A stretch of DNA of 64,000 nucleotides from Pseudomonas sp. PSKL.D1 (GCF_028898945.1 NZ_CP118607.1:4140001-4204000), one strand, 5' to 3'; positions 1 through 9,643 are shown, counted from the first letter of the stretch. The notes: generated from the letters alone by a model not told the origin. Translations and numbers: made by a program.

Positions 1-1244
1 ATCGAGCAGCCCGGCTCACGCCATTCAAAACCGGCCTCGAGGAAGATCTTGTCCAGGCCTTCACGCTCGGCCTGAGCCTTCACCAGGCCCGAACCCGGCA
101 CGACGATGGCCTGCTTGACGGTGGCGGCAACCTTGCGGCCCTTGGCAATTTCGGCGGCAGCACGCAGGTCTTCGATGCGCGAGTTGGTGCACGAGCCGAT
201 GAACACGCGGTCCAGGAAGATATCGGTGATGGCTTGGTTGGCGCTCAAGCCCATGTACTTCAAAGCGCGCTCGATCGAGCCACGCTTTACCAGGTCGGCC
301 TCGGCGGCCGGGTCCGGCACACGCTGGTCGACAGCCAGAACCATCTCTGGCGAAGTACCCCAGCTGACCTGCGGCTTGATATCGGCGGCGTCAAGCTCGA
401 CCACGGTGTCGAACACCGCATCATCATCGGACACCAGGTCTTTCCACGATTCGACGGCACGCTCCCACTGCTCGCCTTTTGGCGCGTACGGGCGGCCTTC
501 TACGTAGGCAACGGTGGTGGCGTCAGTGGCCACCAGGCCCACACGGGCACCGGCCTCAATGGACATGTTGCAGATGGTCATGCGGCCTTCCATCGACAAC
601 TCACGGATGGCACTGCCCGCGAATTCCATGGCATGGCCATTGCCACCGGCGGTACCGATCTTGCCGATAACGGCGAGGACGATGTCCTTGGCGGTGACAC
701 CGGCAGGCAATTTGCCTTCCACGCGCACCAGCATGTTCTTCATCTTTTTGGCGACCAGGCACTGGGTGGCGAGCACATGCTCGACCTCGGAGGTGCCGAT
801 GCCGTGGGCCAAGGCGCCGAAAGCGCCGTGGGTGGAAGTGTGCGAGTCGCCGCAGACCACTGTCATGCCCGGCAAGGTGGCACCCTGCTCCGGGCTGATG
901 ACGTGGACGATGCCCTGGCGCACGTCGTTCATCTTGAATTCGACGATGCCGTATTCGTCACAGTTTTCATCAAGGGTTTGCACCTGAAGGCGCGACACCT
1001 GGTCGGCGATGGCCTCGATACCGCCCTTGCGCTCTGGCGTGGTCGGCACGTTGTGGTCCGGGGTAGCGATGTTGGCATCGATGCGCCACGGCTTGCGGCT
1101 GGCCAGACGCAGGCCTTCGAAGGCCTGTGGCGACGTCACTTCGTGAATGATATGCCGGTCGATGTAGATCAAGGACGAGCCGTCATCACGGCGCTTGACC
1201 TCGTGGGCTTCCCAGAGTTTGTCGTAAAGCGTTTTGCCAGCCAT
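1..1244 (-). CDS. leuC: 3-isopropylmalate dehydratase large subunit, 3' end outside window
   Basis: Aconitase-family subunit that, with LeuD, isomerises 2-isopropylmalate to 3-isopropylmalate in leucine biosynthesis in the cytosol and carries a 4Fe-4S cluster. The reading frame on the minus strand starts with [16 protein letters not shown], the typical LeuC N-terminus, followed by [20 protein letters not shown]. The start at 1244 has a GAGGAA ribosome binding site about 8 bases upstream. About 414 codons are present; the C-terminal part lies beyond position 1. It is divergent from the LysR gene at 1375, which is the usual arrangement of the leuCDB cluster in Pseudomonas. The identification is secure. 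Confidence 0.95.
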   Translation of the reverse strand, partial: MAGKTLYDKLWEAHEVKRRDDGSSLIYIDRHIIHEVTSPQAFEGLRLASRKPWRIDANIATPDHNVPTTPERKGGIEAIADQVSRLQVQTLDENCDEYGIVEFKMNDVRQGIVHVISPEQGATLPGMTVVCGDSHTSTHGAFGALAHGIGTSEVEHVLATQCLVAKKMKNMLVRVEGKLPAGVTAKDIVLAVIGKIGTAGGNGHAMEFAGSAIRELSMEGRMTICNMSIEAGARVGLVATDATTVAYVEGRPYAPKGEQWERAVESWKDLVSDDDAVFDTVVELDAADIKPQVSWGTSPEMVLAVDQRVPDPAAEADLVKRGSIERALKYMGLSANQAITDIFLDRVFIGSCTNSRIEDLRAAAEIAKGRKVAATVKQAIVVPGSGLVKAQAEREGLDKIFLEAGFEWREPGCS

Positions 1245-1343
1245 CAGACTGTTCCTCATCAGCGTCTTTCTATGCCAAAGACCCCTTGGCTTGTACGGAC
1301 GATGCTATGGCGATAGATTGAATAACTCAAATTCATAATTTTC

Positions 1344-1354
1344 ATGCTTTGCAT
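1344..1354. promoter_or_regulatory. possible LysR operator in the leuC/lysR gap
   Basis: The 130-bp gap between the divergent leuC and lysR genes is AT-rich and holds the short dyad ATGC-TTT-GCAT, plus ATTCATAATTTTCAT just before it. LysR regulators bind T-N11-A dyads in such shared gaps, so this is the likely control region. The exact site is a guess. Confidence 0.3.
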
Positions 1355-1374
1355 AACCATCAGGAATTCGAAAG

Positions 1375-2253
1375 ATGGACCTGGCCAACCTTAGCGCCTT
1401 CATAGCCATTGCTGAGACGGGAAGCTTTTCCGGCGCCGGTGAGCGCCTGCACCTGACCCAACCCGCCATCAGCAAACGCATTGCCGGCCTTGAGCAGCAA
1501 CTGGATGTGCGCCTGTTCGACCGCCTGGGCCGCGAGGTAACGCTGACCGAGGCCGGCCGGGCATTGCTGCCCCGTGCCTATCAGATCCTCAACGTACTCG
1601 ATGATACCCGACGTGCACTCACCAACTTGACCGGGGAGGTGAGCGGTCGGCTGACCCTCGCCACCAGTCACCACATCGGCTTGCACCGCCTGCCCCCGCT
1701 TTTACGGGCATTCACCCGACAATTTCCGGCGGTGGCGCTGGATATTCAGTTCATGGATTCAGAAGCGGCCTACGACGAAATTCTCCATGGCCGCGCTGAA
1801 ATCGCGGTCATCACCCTGGCGCCAGAGCCCCACCACCTGGTCAAGGCCGTACCGGTATGGGACGACGCCCTGGACTTCGTGGCCGCTCCGGAGCACCCGC
1901 TGGCCAGCAACGGTGAGGTCAATTTGGCCGATGTTGCCCGCCATCCGGCAGTTTTCCCGGGCGGGAACACCTTTACCCACCACATTGTGCAACGCCTGTT
2001 CGAAAGCCAGGGGCTGACGCCGAACATCGCCATGAGCACCAACTACCTGGAAACCATCAAGATGATGGTGTCCATTGGCCTTGCCTGGAGCGTTTTGCCA
2101 CGCACCATGCTGGATGAGCAAGTTGCACCCATCGCTTTACCCGGCATACAGCTGTCGCGCCAGCTAGGCTACATTTTGCACACGGAGCGAACGCTTTCGA
2201 ACGCGGCCCGGGCCTTCATGGCCCTGCTCGACGGGCACGCGGGGTCCGCCTGA
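1375..2253 (+). CDS. LysR-family transcriptional regulator
   Basis: A 292-residue LysR-type regulator. Residues 1-60 form the winged helix-turn-helix (LSAFIAIAETGSFSGAGERL, then TQPAISKRIAGLEQQLDVRLFDR split over the recognition helix), and residues 90-290 form the periplasmic-binding-protein-like effector domain. It is transcribed away from leuC, 130 bp apart. Divergent LysR genes next to leuC are known to control leucine genes in pseudomonads, so a role in leuCDB control is likely but not shown by the sequence. Length and start are normal for the family. Confidence 0.92.
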   Translation: MDLANLSAFIAIAETGSFSGAGERLHLTQPAISKRIAGLEQQLDVRLFDRLGREVTLTEAGRALLPRAYQILNVLDDTRRALTNLTGEVSGRLTLATSHHIGLHRLPPLLRAFTRQFPAVALDIQFMDSEAAYDEILHGRAEIAVITLAPEPHHLVKAVPVWDDALDFVAAPEHPLASNGEVNLADVARHPAVFPGGNTFTHHIVQRLFESQGLTPNIAMSTNYLETIKMMVSIGLAWSVLPRTMLDEQVAPIALPGIQLSRQLGYILHTERTLSNAARAFMALLDGHAGSA

Positions 2254-2314
2254 CCGGTCGTCAGCCCGGCATTTCCACTTCAAGGACGCGTCAAACGCCA
2301 AAGGTCTGGTACCA

Positions 2315-5300
2315 ATGCCCAAATCAGCAAACCGCTTTCCGCGCCTGCCGCGTATCCCTGCGGCTGATCCCCAGGAGTCGGAACAGGCCTGGCAGAACGC
2401 CCCGCAGCTGCTCGCCGCGCTCAACGGCGCGCGCCTGGGGGCTTGGCTATGGGACATCGAGAGTGGCCGGGTCAGCTGGTCACGCGGCACCCAGGCACTG
2501 TTCGGCTTCGACCCGCAGCGCCCCCTGCCCAATGCGGTCGATTACCTCGACTTGCTGCCCGAAGAGGACCGTGCCCGCACTCGCCAGCTGTTTCAGGCGG
2601 TGGTCAATGGCGAACCGGTGGAAAAAGCCATGCGCCATCGCATTCGCTGGCCGGACGGCACGTTGCACTGGCTGGAAATCAACGGCAGCCTGACCTACGA
2701 CCTCCACGGCCGCAGGCAGATGATTGGGGTCATCCGGGAAATCACCCGCCAGCGCGAGCGCGAAACGGCGCTGATCAACTCGGAAAAGCGCTTTGCCACG
2801 CTGTTCCACCTGAGCCCGAACGCCATCCTGCTGACCCGCCGCAGTGACGGCATGATTTTCGAGGTCAACCAGCACTTCGAAGACATGTTCGGCTGGCCCG
2901 GCAGCCAGGTGATCGGCAAGACCAGCCTGGAGCTGGGGTTGTGGGTCAACCCCGAGCAGCGCCTCCAGATCATCGATGCCACCCGCGCCAATGGCGGACC
3001 ATTACCGATTGAAGTGCAGTTCCGTGCCAGCACCGGCAAAATCCACGACGGCATCCTGTGCACCCAAGGCATCGAACTGGAGGGGGTAACCTTCCTGCTG
3101 AGCACGTTCGTCGACACCACCGAGCGCAAACGCGCCGAACAGGCACTCAAGGACAGCCAGGAACGCCTGGACCTGGCCCTGGACTCCGCGCAGCTAGGCA
3201 CCTGGGACTGGCACATCCCCAGCGGCATGCTCTATGGCTCGGCCCGCGCCGCGCAATTGCACGGCCTGGACCCGGTGCCGTTCCATGAGTCGTTCGACGC
3301 CTTTTTCGAAGGGGTGCCGGAAGATGAGCGGGACACGATGCGCCATGCCTACCGCAGCCTGCGCGAAGGCCCGGCCGGCAATTACCAGATCACCTACCGC
3401 GTGCAGCTGGAAAACGGCGCCTCGCGCTACATCGAGAGCCGCGCACGGCTGTATCGCGACGAACACGGCAACCCGCTGCGCATGGCCGGCACCCTGCTCG
3501 ACATCACCGAGCAAGTCGAGCGCGAACTGCGCCTGAGCGCTTCGGAAGAGAAGTTCGCCAGCCTGTTCCAGGTCAGCCCCGACCCGATCTGCGTCACCCA
3601 CCAGGACACCGGCCAGTTCATCGAGGTGAACCCGGCTTTTACCCAGACCTTTGGCTGGGAAGCCGACCAGGTGATTGGCCGCACCGCCGAGCAAATCGGC
3701 CTGTGGGCCGAATCGATCGAGCGGGCCCGGCGCATCGAGCGGGTAATCCGCGAGCAAGCGCTGAGCAATGTCGCCGTGGTGGTCAACCACCGCGACGGCA
3801 CGCCGTTGACCTGCGTGATTTCCAGCCGGTTGATCACCGTCGACAACCAGGCCTGCAGCGTCACCACCCTGCGCGACATTACCCAGCAGCAGCGGGCCGA
3901 GGCCGCACTGAAATCCAGCGAAGAAAAGTTTGCCAAGGCCTTTCACTCAAGCCCCGACGCCATCACCATCACCGAGCGCCAGAGCGGCCGGTACCTGGAA
4001 GTGAACGATGGTTTCTGCCGGCTGACCGGCTATAGCCCGGAAGAGGTGGTAGGCCAGACGGTGTACGAGATCGGCATCTGGGCCGACGACAAACAGCGCG
4101 CCGCCCTGCTCACCGAGCTGAAGGAGCGCGGCCGCGTGCACCACCGGGAAATGCTCGGGCGCAACAAGCGGGGCGACATTCTCACCGTGGAAGTGTCGGT
4201 GGAGCCGATCAGCCTCAACGAGGTCGACTGCCTGCTGCTTAACGCACGCGATGTCAGCCTGTTGAAGAACGCCCAGGCACAAATCCGCCACCTGGCCTAC
4301 CACGACCCACTGACCAACCTGCCTAACCGCGCCCTGCTGATGGACCGCCTGAGCCAGCAAATCGCCTTGCTGCGCCGGCACAACCTTCGCGGCGCTTTGC
4401 TGTTCCTGGACTTGGACCACTTCAAACACATCAACGACTCCCTCGGCCACCCGGTGGGTGACACCGTGCTGAAGATCGTCACTGCCCGCCTGGAGGCCAG
4501 CGTGCGCCTGGAGGACACCGTGGCGCGCCTGGGCGGCGACGAGTTCGTGGTGCTGATCAGTGGCCTGGATGGCAGCCGCGAGTCGGTGGAGAGCAAAGTG
4601 CGAGAGCTGGCCGACACCCTGCGCGAGCTGCTGGCCGAACCGATGTCGCTGGATGGCCAGCGCCTGCAGGTAACACCGAGCATTGGCGTGGCGCTGATCC
4701 CCGACCACGGCGCCACCCCGGCCGACCTGCTCAAGCGCGCCGATATTGCCCTGTACCGGGCCAAGGATTCCGGGCGCAACACCACCCAATTGTTCCACAC
4801 CACCATGCAAAAGGCCGCCAGCGAGCGCCTGCGCATGGAAAACGACCTGCGCCTGGCCTTGGCCCGCGGCGAACTGGCCCTGCACTTCCAGCCCCAGGTG
4901 GATGCCCGCGACAACCGCATTGTGGGGGCCGAAGTGCTGCTGCGCTGGCATCACCCACTGCTGGGCCAGCAACCGCCGTCGCAGTTTATTCAGGTGCTGG
5001 AAGAAAGCGGCCTGATCCTGGAAGTTGGCAGCTGGATTCTCGACGAAGCCTGCGATGCCTGTGCGCGCATGCTCGAAGACGGGCTGATTGACGCCGACGA
5101 CTTCAGCCTGTGCGTGAACATCAGCCCAAGGCAATTTCGCCAGAATGATTTTGTGGAACGGGTGCTGCGCAGCCTGGACGATTACCGCTTGCCTCGGCAC
5201 ATGCTCAAGCTGGAGATCACCGAAGGCATCGTGATCCAGAACCTTGAAGACACCATCAGCAAGATGCGTGAACTCAAGCGCTACGGCGTGACTTTTGCAA

Positions 5301-5611
5301 TGGACGACTTCGGCACCGGCTATTCATCACTCACCTACCTCAAGCGCCTGCCAGTGGATGCGCTGAAAATCGACCAGACCTTCGTGCGCGATGCGCCGAT
5401 TGACCCTAACGACGCCGAAATCGTACGGGCCATCGTGGCCATGGCGCGCAGCCTGGACCTGGCGGTGATTGCCGAAGGGGTGGAGTTGAGTGAGCAACTG
5501 GCGTTTCTGGAGTTGCTCGGTTGCCACTTGTATCAGGGCTATCTGCACAGCCGGCCGCTGCCGTTGCCGGAGTTTCGGCAGATGCTGCTGGAGGCGCCAG
5601 CGGATTACTGA
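2315..5611 (+). CDS. multi-PAS GGDEF/EAL cyclic-di-GMP protein
   Basis: A 1098-residue soluble signalling protein. The N-terminal 650 residues hold about five PAS/PAC repeats, recognisable by repeated phrases such as FxVSPDPIxVT, FxEVNxxF and the PAC ending LxDITER. A diguanylate cyclase domain follows: HDPLTNLPNRALLMDRL near residue 665 and an intact GGDEF motif (RLGGDEFVVL) near 740. An EAL phosphodiesterase domain starts near 860; its signature reads EVL instead of EAL (GAEVLLRWHHP), a substitution seen in active enzymes. DDFGTGYSSLTYL and the KIDQTFV motif are intact. No membrane segment is visible, so it senses a cytosolic signal. It makes and/or degrades c-di-GMP; which activity dominates cannot be read from sequence. 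Confidence 0.93.
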   Translation: MPKSANRFPRLPRIPAADPQESEQAWQNAPQLLAALNGARLGAWLWDIESGRVSWSRGTQALFGFDPQRPLPNAVDYLDLLPEEDRARTRQLFQAVVNGEPVEKAMRHRIRWPDGTLHWLEINGSLTYDLHGRRQMIGVIREITRQRERETALINSEKRFATLFHLSPNAILLTRRSDGMIFEVNQHFEDMFGWPGSQVIGKTSLELGLWVNPEQRLQIIDATRANGGPLPIEVQFRASTGKIHDGILCTQGIELEGVTFLLSTFVDTTERKRAEQALKDSQERLDLALDSAQLGTWDWHIPSGMLYGSARAAQLHGLDPVPFHESFDAFFEGVPEDERDTMRHAYRSLREGPAGNYQITYRVQLENGASRYIESRARLYRDEHGNPLRMAGTLLDITEQVERELRLSASEEKFASLFQVSPDPICVTHQDTGQFIEVNPAFTQTFGWEADQVIGRTAEQIGLWAESIERARRIERVIREQALSNVAVVVNHRDGTPLTCVISSRLITVDNQACSVTTLRDITQQQRAEAALKSSEEKFAKAFHSSPDAITITERQSGRYLEVNDGFCRLTGYSPEEVVGQTVYEIGIWADDKQRAALLTELKERGRVHHREMLGRNKRGDILTVEVSVEPISLNEVDCLLLNARDVSLLKNAQAQIRHLAYHDPLTNLPNRALLMDRLSQQIALLRRHNLRGALLFLDLDHFKHINDSLGHPVGDTVLKIVTARLEASVRLEDTVARLGGDEFVVLISGLDGSRESVESKVRELADTLRELLAEPMSLDGQRLQVTPSIGVALIPDHGATPADLLKRADIALYRAKDSGRNTTQLFHTTMQKAASERLRMENDLRLALARGELALHFQPQVDARDNRIVGAEVLLRWHHPLLGQQPPSQFIQVLEESGLILEVGSWILDEACDACARMLEDGLIDADDFSLCVNISPRQFRQNDFVERVLRSLDDYRLPRHMLKLEITEGIVIQNLEDTISKMRELKRYGVTFAMDDFGTGYSSLTYLKRLPVDALKIDQTFVRDAPIDPNDAEIVRAIVAMARSLDLAVIAEGVELSEQLAFLELLGCHLYQGYLHSRPLPLPEFRQMLLEAPADY

Positions 5612-5616
5612 CCCAC

Positions 5617-5646
5617 GAAAAAGGGCACCCGAAGGTGCCCTTTTTG
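5617..5646. terminator. bidirectional terminator between GGDEF/EAL gene and ibpA
   Basis: GGGCACC-cgaa-GGTGCCC stem flanked by an A run on the left and a T run on the right, placed between two convergent genes, so it can end transcription from both sides. Confidence 0.85.
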
Positions 5647-5660
5647 TCATCCCGCCGAAC

Positions 5661-6104
5661 TCAGTTCAGCGCTGGCTTGTCGCCATTGATCGGGATGCGC
5701 TTGGCCTTGGCTTCTTCCGGCACGATGCGCAGCAGGTCGATGCTGAGCAGGCCGTTGGCCAGGCCCGCCGACTTGACCTCGATATGGTCAGCCAGGCGGA
5801 ACGACAGTTTGAAGGCGCGCTGGGCAATGCCCTGATGCAGATAGGTCACTTCAGCGGCGCCGTTTTCGCGCTTGCCACCGATAACGGTCAGGACGCCTTT
5901 TTCGACCTGCAAATCGAGGTCCTGCTCCTGGAAACCGGCTGCGGCAACCACGATGCGGTAGTGGTCATCGCCATGTTTTTCAACGTTGTAGGGAGGGTAG
6001 CTGCTACCCGCTTCGTTGCGTGCCGCGGACTCGAACAGGTCGTTGAAACGGTCGAAGCCAACGGAATGGCGGAACAGTGGAGCGAGAGAGAAAGCGCTGG
6101 TCAT
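5661..6104 (-). CDS. ibpA: small heat-shock protein, Hsp20/alpha-crystallin family
   Basis: A 147-residue IbpA-type holdase chaperone that binds unfolding proteins during heat stress. The sequence SLAPLFRHSVGFDRFNDLFE is the IbpA N-terminus; YPPYNVEKHGDDHYRIVVAAAG opens the alpha-crystallin domain, and LANGLLSIDL near the C-terminus is the beta8/9 region, followed by the RIPI (IxI-type) tail. Two in-frame ATGs exist at 6110 and 6104. The AGGAG site sits 3 bases before the first and 9 before the second, so 6104 is preferred. A heat-shock promoter and an RNA-thermometer-like leader lie upstream. Confidence 0.93.
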   Translation of the reverse strand: MTSAFSLAPLFRHSVGFDRFNDLFESAARNEAGSSYPPYNVEKHGDDHYRIVVAAAGFQEQDLDLQVEKGVLTVIGGKRENGAAEVTYLHQGIAQRAFKLSFRLADHIEVKSAGLANGLLSIDLLRIVPEEAKAKRIPINGDKPALN

Positions 6105-6172
6105 GGTCATTAACTCCTGAGATTCAGCAAGTAAGTCATTGCGCGACCCGACTTCGGCATCGCGTACTCAAG
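6105..6172 (-). promoter_or_regulatory. ROSE-like RNA thermometer in the ibpA leader
   Basis: The untranslated leader between the heat-shock promoter and ibpA can fold on itself; just before the AGGAG ribosome binding site it carries TTGCTGAATCTCAGGAG. In ROSE thermometers a conserved U(U/C)GCU pairs with the Shine-Dalgarno sequence and melts on heating. Such elements are known in front of ibpA in Pseudomonas. The pairing here was judged by eye only. Confidence 0.6.
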
Positions 6173-6200
6173 AGATAGGGTCGAGGGGAACGCTTTCAAG
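6173..6200 (-). promoter_or_regulatory. sigma-32 heat-shock promoter of ibpA
   Basis: On the minus strand CTTGAAA and CCCTATCT are separated by 13 bases. This matches the RpoH consensus CTTGAAA / CCCCATNT closely and lies 70 bases upstream of ibpA. Confidence 0.75.
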
Positions 6201-6249
6201 GGGACAGTGTAAAAATTTGATGGCCCTTCGCGGCGGTCCGACGTCTCGG

Positions 6250-6304
6250 TGAATCCGCTCCTACAGGGGGGGCGCGGCCCTTGTAGGAGCGGATTTATCC
6301 GCGA
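6250..6304. repeat. REP pair, P. putida type
   Basis: Two inverted copies of the REP motif (GAATCCGCTCCTACA and TGTAGGAGCGGATTTATCC) separated by a GC-rich spacer, between ibpA and dusC. These 35-bp extragenic palindromes are typical of the P. putida chromosome and also occur near 10,305, 10,370 and 18,485. Confidence 0.85.
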
Positions 6305-6314
6305 TTAAGCCGGC

Positions 6315-7286
6315 TCAGGCAACACAAGCTTCGAAAGCAGCAGCCTCAACCCCCAGCAACCGGCTGATCCGCGCGCAATCATCCTCACGCCGCAGCTCGG
6401 CAAACAACACCACCGCCTCCGGGTAACTGCGGGTCAGCATTGCCAGCCACTGCTTCATCCGCCCCGGCGCATAGCGCGGCGACAGTTTGGCCTGGGCCTG
6501 GCGCCAGAACTCGCGCAACAGGGGCAGCAGGTCATCCCAGCTCATCGGCTGATACTCACGCCCATCCCGTGCGGCAGCAATTTGCAGGGCCAGATCGGGT
6601 CGCGACACCAGGCCACGCCCCAGCATGATGTCCTCTGCCCCGCTAACCTCCCGGCAGCGCCGCCAGTCATCGACCGTCCAGATTTCACCATTGGCGAACA
6701 CCGGCACGCGGACCACATCCTGCACCCGTGCCACCCACTCCCAGTGGGCCGGCGGCTTGTAGCCCTCGACCTTGGTGCGCGCATGCACCACCAGGTGCGC
6801 CGAACCGCCCTCGGCCAGCGCGGTGGCGCATTCCAGCGCACCGTCCGGGCTGTCGAAGCCCAGGCGCATTTTCGATGTGACCGGAATGTGCGCAGGCACC
6901 GCACGGCGCACTTCACGCACGATGGCATGCAACAGCTCAGGCTCCTTGAGCAGCACCGCCCCGCCCCGCGACTTGTTCACGGTCTTGGCCGGGCAGCCGA
7001 AGTTCAGGTCGATCACCGGCGCCCCCAGCTCGCAGGCCAGAGCGGCGTTTTCGGCCAGGCATACCGGGTCCGAGCCCAGCAACTGCACACGCATGGGCAC
7101 ACCGGCGGCGGTGCGAGCGCCGTGGCGCAGCTCAGGCGCGAGTTTGTCGAACGACGACGCTGGCAGCAGCCGGTCGCACACGCGGATGAACTCGGTGACG
7201 CACCAATCGATGCCGCCCACCCGGGTCAGGACGTCGCGCAGGATGTTGTCGACCAGCCCCTCCATGGGGGCCAGGGCAATTTGCAT
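6315..7286 (-). CDS. dusC: tRNA-dihydrouridine(16) synthase
   Basis: A 323-residue FMN enzyme that reduces a uridine in the tRNA D-loop. It has the Dus N-terminus ([16 protein letters not shown]), the NFGCP motif with the catalytic cysteine near residue 98, the FMN/substrate stretch SKMRLGF, the VVHARTK motif and the FANGEI and MLGRGL phosphate-binding segments. Overall wording matches the DusC branch, which modifies position 16. It is followed by the thioesterase gene in the same direction but without overlap. Confidence 0.93.
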   Translation of the reverse strand: MQIALAPMEGLVDNILRDVLTRVGGIDWCVTEFIRVCDRLLPASSFDKLAPELRHGARTAAGVPMRVQLLGSDPVCLAENAALACELGAPVIDLNFGCPAKTVNKSRGGAVLLKEPELLHAIVREVRRAVPAHIPVTSKMRLGFDSPDGALECATALAEGGSAHLVVHARTKVEGYKPPAHWEWVARVQDVVRVPVFANGEIWTVDDWRRCREVSGAEDIMLGRGLVSRPDLALQIAAARDGREYQPMSWDDLLPLLREFWRQAQAKLSPRYAPGRMKQWLAMLTRSYPEAVVLFAELRREDDCARISRLLGVEAAAFEACVA

Positions 7287-7337
7287 GTTGGGGTCTCGGT
7301 GCGAAAAGGCGGCAGTCTAGCAAAAAAAAGGGCCGTT

Positions 7338-7772
7338 TCAGGCACCGATCAGCGCCGGGCCGTAACCGTCGAGGAATTCGGCCGGCATGCGCTTGGGCTT
7401 GCCGCTGGACAGCTCGATACAGGCAAAGGTGGTTTGCGCGCGCAACAGCGTCACCCCGTCACGTGGGCGTTTGAGCTGAAAGCGCCGGGTCATGCGCAGG
7501 CGTTGGTCCCAGTCGATGATCCAGGTGGCCAACTGCAGCTCGTCATCTTCGTAGGCGGCGGCCAGGTAGTCGATTTCATGGCGCACCACCGCCATGGCGC
7601 GGTCCAGCCGGCGGTATTCGGCCAGGTCCAGCCCCAGGCGCTGGGAATGGCGCCAGGCGCAGCGTTCCAGCCAGGTGACGTAGACCGCGTTATTGGCGTG
7701 ACCGAGGCCGTCGATGTCCTCGCTGCCCACACGCAAGTCGATGATGAATGGCGTTGCCAGGTCCCAGCTCAT
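7338..7772 (-). CDS. acyl-CoA thioesterase, 4HBT hot-dog family
   Basis: A 144-residue hot-dog-fold protein. IDLRVGSEDIDGLGHANNAVYVTWLERCAW, here split as DGLGHANNAVYVTWLE, carries the catalytic aspartate/asparagine region of the 4-hydroxybenzoyl-CoA thioesterase family. The start at 7772 has GGGAG five bases upstream; an upstream extension of the frame has no such support. It likely hydrolyses short or medium acyl-CoAs; the physiological substrate is unknown. Confidence 0.88.
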   Translation of the reverse strand: MSWDLATPFIIDLRVGSEDIDGLGHANNAVYVTWLERCAWRHSQRLGLDLAEYRRLDRAMAVVRHEIDYLAAAYEDDELQLATWIIDWDQRLRMTRRFQLKRPRDGVTLLRAQTTFACIELSSGKPKRMPAEFLDGYGPALIGA

Positions 7773-7815
7773 GCCCGCTCCCAATGTCAATGAACGGGCA
7801 GAGTGTAATGGAAGC

Positions 7816-8649
7816 TCACGCACTTTGCCGCGCGGGTGCACTGGCCCGGGCCAGCAATTCGAGCACAGCCTCGCTCAGGCGCGGGTCGGCCAGCACCCGC
7901 TGGTGGCCCCCTGCTTCCAGCAGCAACAGGCGGCTGTCAAACCAGGCTTTGTGAATCAGCTGGGCCTCGTTGGCCGCCACCAGCTCATCATCGGCAGCGT
8001 GCACCACCAGCCCCGGCAATTCCAGTTGATAGCCACTGACGTCCAGGCGTGCGATCTGCATACCGATATCCCGTTCGACCTGGCGCATGAACGCAACCCT
8101 GGCTCGAGCCGGCATACCCAGCCGCCGAGCAAAACCACGCATAACCCCCTGCAACTGCGCAGGCGCGGCGATGCTGACCGCCGCCTCGGCACGCAAGCCC
8201 ATCTGCAGCGCCAGCATGACGCTGGCACCGCCCATGGAGTGGCCGATGACTGCCCGCAGCGGCGGCAACTCGGCAGCCGCCTCCAGCAACGCCCGGGCAA
8301 ACAGCACCACATTGGCCTGATGCCCGGGTGAACGCCCATGGGCAGGGCCATCCAGTGAAACCACCGTGTGGCCTGCCTTTACCAGCGTTTCGATCAGCGC
8401 AGCAAACTGCGTGGGGCGCCCTTCCCACCCGTGCATCAACAGCACGGTCGGGCCCTGCCCCCAACGCAGCGCAGACAGCCCGAAGCGCAGGGTGATGCGT
8501 TCGGCACTGGCCAGCAGCGGCAGCTCCCATTGCCGCGGCGGCAGGCTGCGCGGCGTCATGAAGGCGCGGCGCATCTTGCCGGCAATGTGCTCGGGGACCA
8601 GGTGGCCCAGGGTGCCGTTAACGCCACGAATCCAGCTCAGGGTAGTCAT
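7816..8649 (-). CDS. alpha/beta hydrolase
   Basis: A 277-residue alpha/beta-hydrolase. VLLMHGWEGRPTQF holds the oxyanion-hole HG, VIGHSMGGASV is the nucleophile elbow with the catalytic serine, a downstream aspartate (VVHAADDELV) and a C-terminal histidine (EAGGHQRVL) complete the triad. It lies 22 bp downstream of the TetR gene in the same direction, so the two likely form an operon in which the regulator controls the hydrolase. Substrate unknown. Confidence 0.9.
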   Translation of the reverse strand: MTTLSWIRGVNGTLGHLVPEHIAGKMRRAFMTPRSLPPRQWELPLLASAERITLRFGLSALRWGQGPTVLLMHGWEGRPTQFAALIETLVKAGHTVVSLDGPAHGRSPGHQANVVLFARALLEAAAELPPLRAVIGHSMGGASVMLALQMGLRAEAAVSIAAPAQLQGVMRGFARRLGMPARARVAFMRQVERDIGMQIARLDVSGYQLELPGLVVHAADDELVAANEAQLIHKAWFDSRLLLLEAGGHQRVLADPRLSEAVLELLARASAPARQSA

Positions 8650-8671
8650 CGCCTTGCTCCACGCTGTGAGT

Positions 8672-9211
8672 TCAGATAACCGCCGATTTGGCGGCACGCA
8701 AGATTCGGTCGGACAACTCCCCTGTACCCAGCGCACGCGCCAGGGCCAGGCCGCCAATCATCAAGGCCAGGTCGGCCAGTGCCTTGTCGGCATCTTCCGG
8801 GCGATCGACCATTGCCGCAGTCATCAACTCGATGTGCTCGGCCAGCACTTCGCGGAAAGCGTCTGGCAAGCGCTGCATTTCACCCAACGAGTTCGGTAAC
8901 GGGCAGGCATGAATTTCGGCATCACGGTGCTTGCGCGACAGGTAAAAGGCGCTCACCAGTGCACGCCGGCCAGCGCCATCAAGGCTGGGGTCAACCCCGG
9001 CGAGCAACGCCCGGCGCTCGCCAAGCAGTTGGCGAAATGCCTCCAGCATGAGTTCGTCCTTGCTGTCGAAGTGGGCATAGAAGCCACCCACGGTCAGCCC
9101 CGCCGCCCCCATCACCTGGCTCACGCTCGGCTCTGCCGGGCCGTGCTGGATCAGTGCACTGCGGGCGGCCTCAAGAATGCGCTCACGGGTTCTGGACTTC
9201 TTGTCGTTCAT
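8672..9211 (-). CDS. TetR-family transcriptional regulator
   Basis: A 179-residue repressor-type regulator. Residues 8-55 form the TetR helix-turn-helix (TRERILEAARSALIQHG, then VSQVMGAAGLTVGGFYAHFDSKDEL in two pieces). The C-terminal ligand-binding domain is family-variable. It is the first gene of a two-gene unit with the alpha/beta hydrolase and probably regulates that unit from the AT-rich gap at 9212-9320, which contains the dyad-like AATATTATTCTCATAATATT. Confidence 0.9.
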   Translation of the reverse strand: MNDKKSRTRERILEAARSALIQHGPAEPSVSQVMGAAGLTVGGFYAHFDSKDELMLEAFRQLLGERRALLAGVDPSLDGAGRRALVSAFYLSRKHRDAEIHACPLPNSLGEMQRLPDAFREVLAEHIELMTAAMVDRPEDADKALADLALMIGGLALARALGTGELSDRILRAAKSAVI

Positions 9212-9325
9212 GGCTCGGCTCGATCGTGAAATATGATGATCGAAATATTATTCTCATAATATTTTTCTGCAAGCTGAATTTGCTGCCGCCGGTCGGGGAT
9301 GCATATTTTGGGGGGAGGTAGAAAA

Positions 9326-9360
9326 ACAAAAGGCCCATTCAATAAGCGAATGAGCCTTTA
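9326..9360 (-). terminator. terminator of the tRNA array
   Basis: On the minus strand AAAGGCTCATTC-gcttatt-GAATGGGCCTTTT is followed by a T-rich tract, directly downstream of the last tRNA gene. Confidence 0.75.
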
Positions 9361-9385
9361 AAGTCCCGCAAAACGCGGGTAAACG

Positions 9386-9461
9386 TGGCGTCCCCTAGGG
9401 GACTCGAACCCCTGTTACCGCCGTGAAAGGGCGGTGTCCTAGGCCACTAGACGAAGGGGAC
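9386..9461 (-). tRNA. tRNA-Glu (TTC), copy 1
   Basis: Complete 76-nt cloverleaf with encoded CCA; anticodon loop CTTTCAC gives TTC. Identical to the two other Glu copies in this array. Confidence 0.97.
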
Positions 9462-9503
9462 GTAACCTTCGCGAAGATTCACAAGCGTGAACCCTGGCAG
9501 AAT

Positions 9504-9579
9504 TGGTGGAGCTAAGCGGGATCGAACCGCTGACCTCCTGCATGCCATGCAGGCGCTCTCCCAGCTGAGCTATAGCCCC
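9504..9579 (-). tRNA. tRNA-Ala (GGC), copy 1
   Basis: Complete 76-nt cloverleaf with encoded CCA; anticodon stem CCTGC/GCAGG around loop ATGGCAT gives GGC. Confidence 0.96.
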
Positions 9580-9643
9580 GAAAACAAAAGACTCATTCAA
9601 CATTCGAATGAGCCTCTTTAATTCCCGCAAAGCGCGGGTAAAG

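Noticed and set aside
234..1316. Long plus-strand ORF of 360 codons
   Set aside because: It lies opposite leuC, has histidine- and glycine-rich shadow composition and no conserved motif.
9439..9630. 63-codon ORF containing GAIAQLGERLHGMQEVSGSI
   Set aside because: This peptide is a well-known false translation of tRNA genes read antisense.
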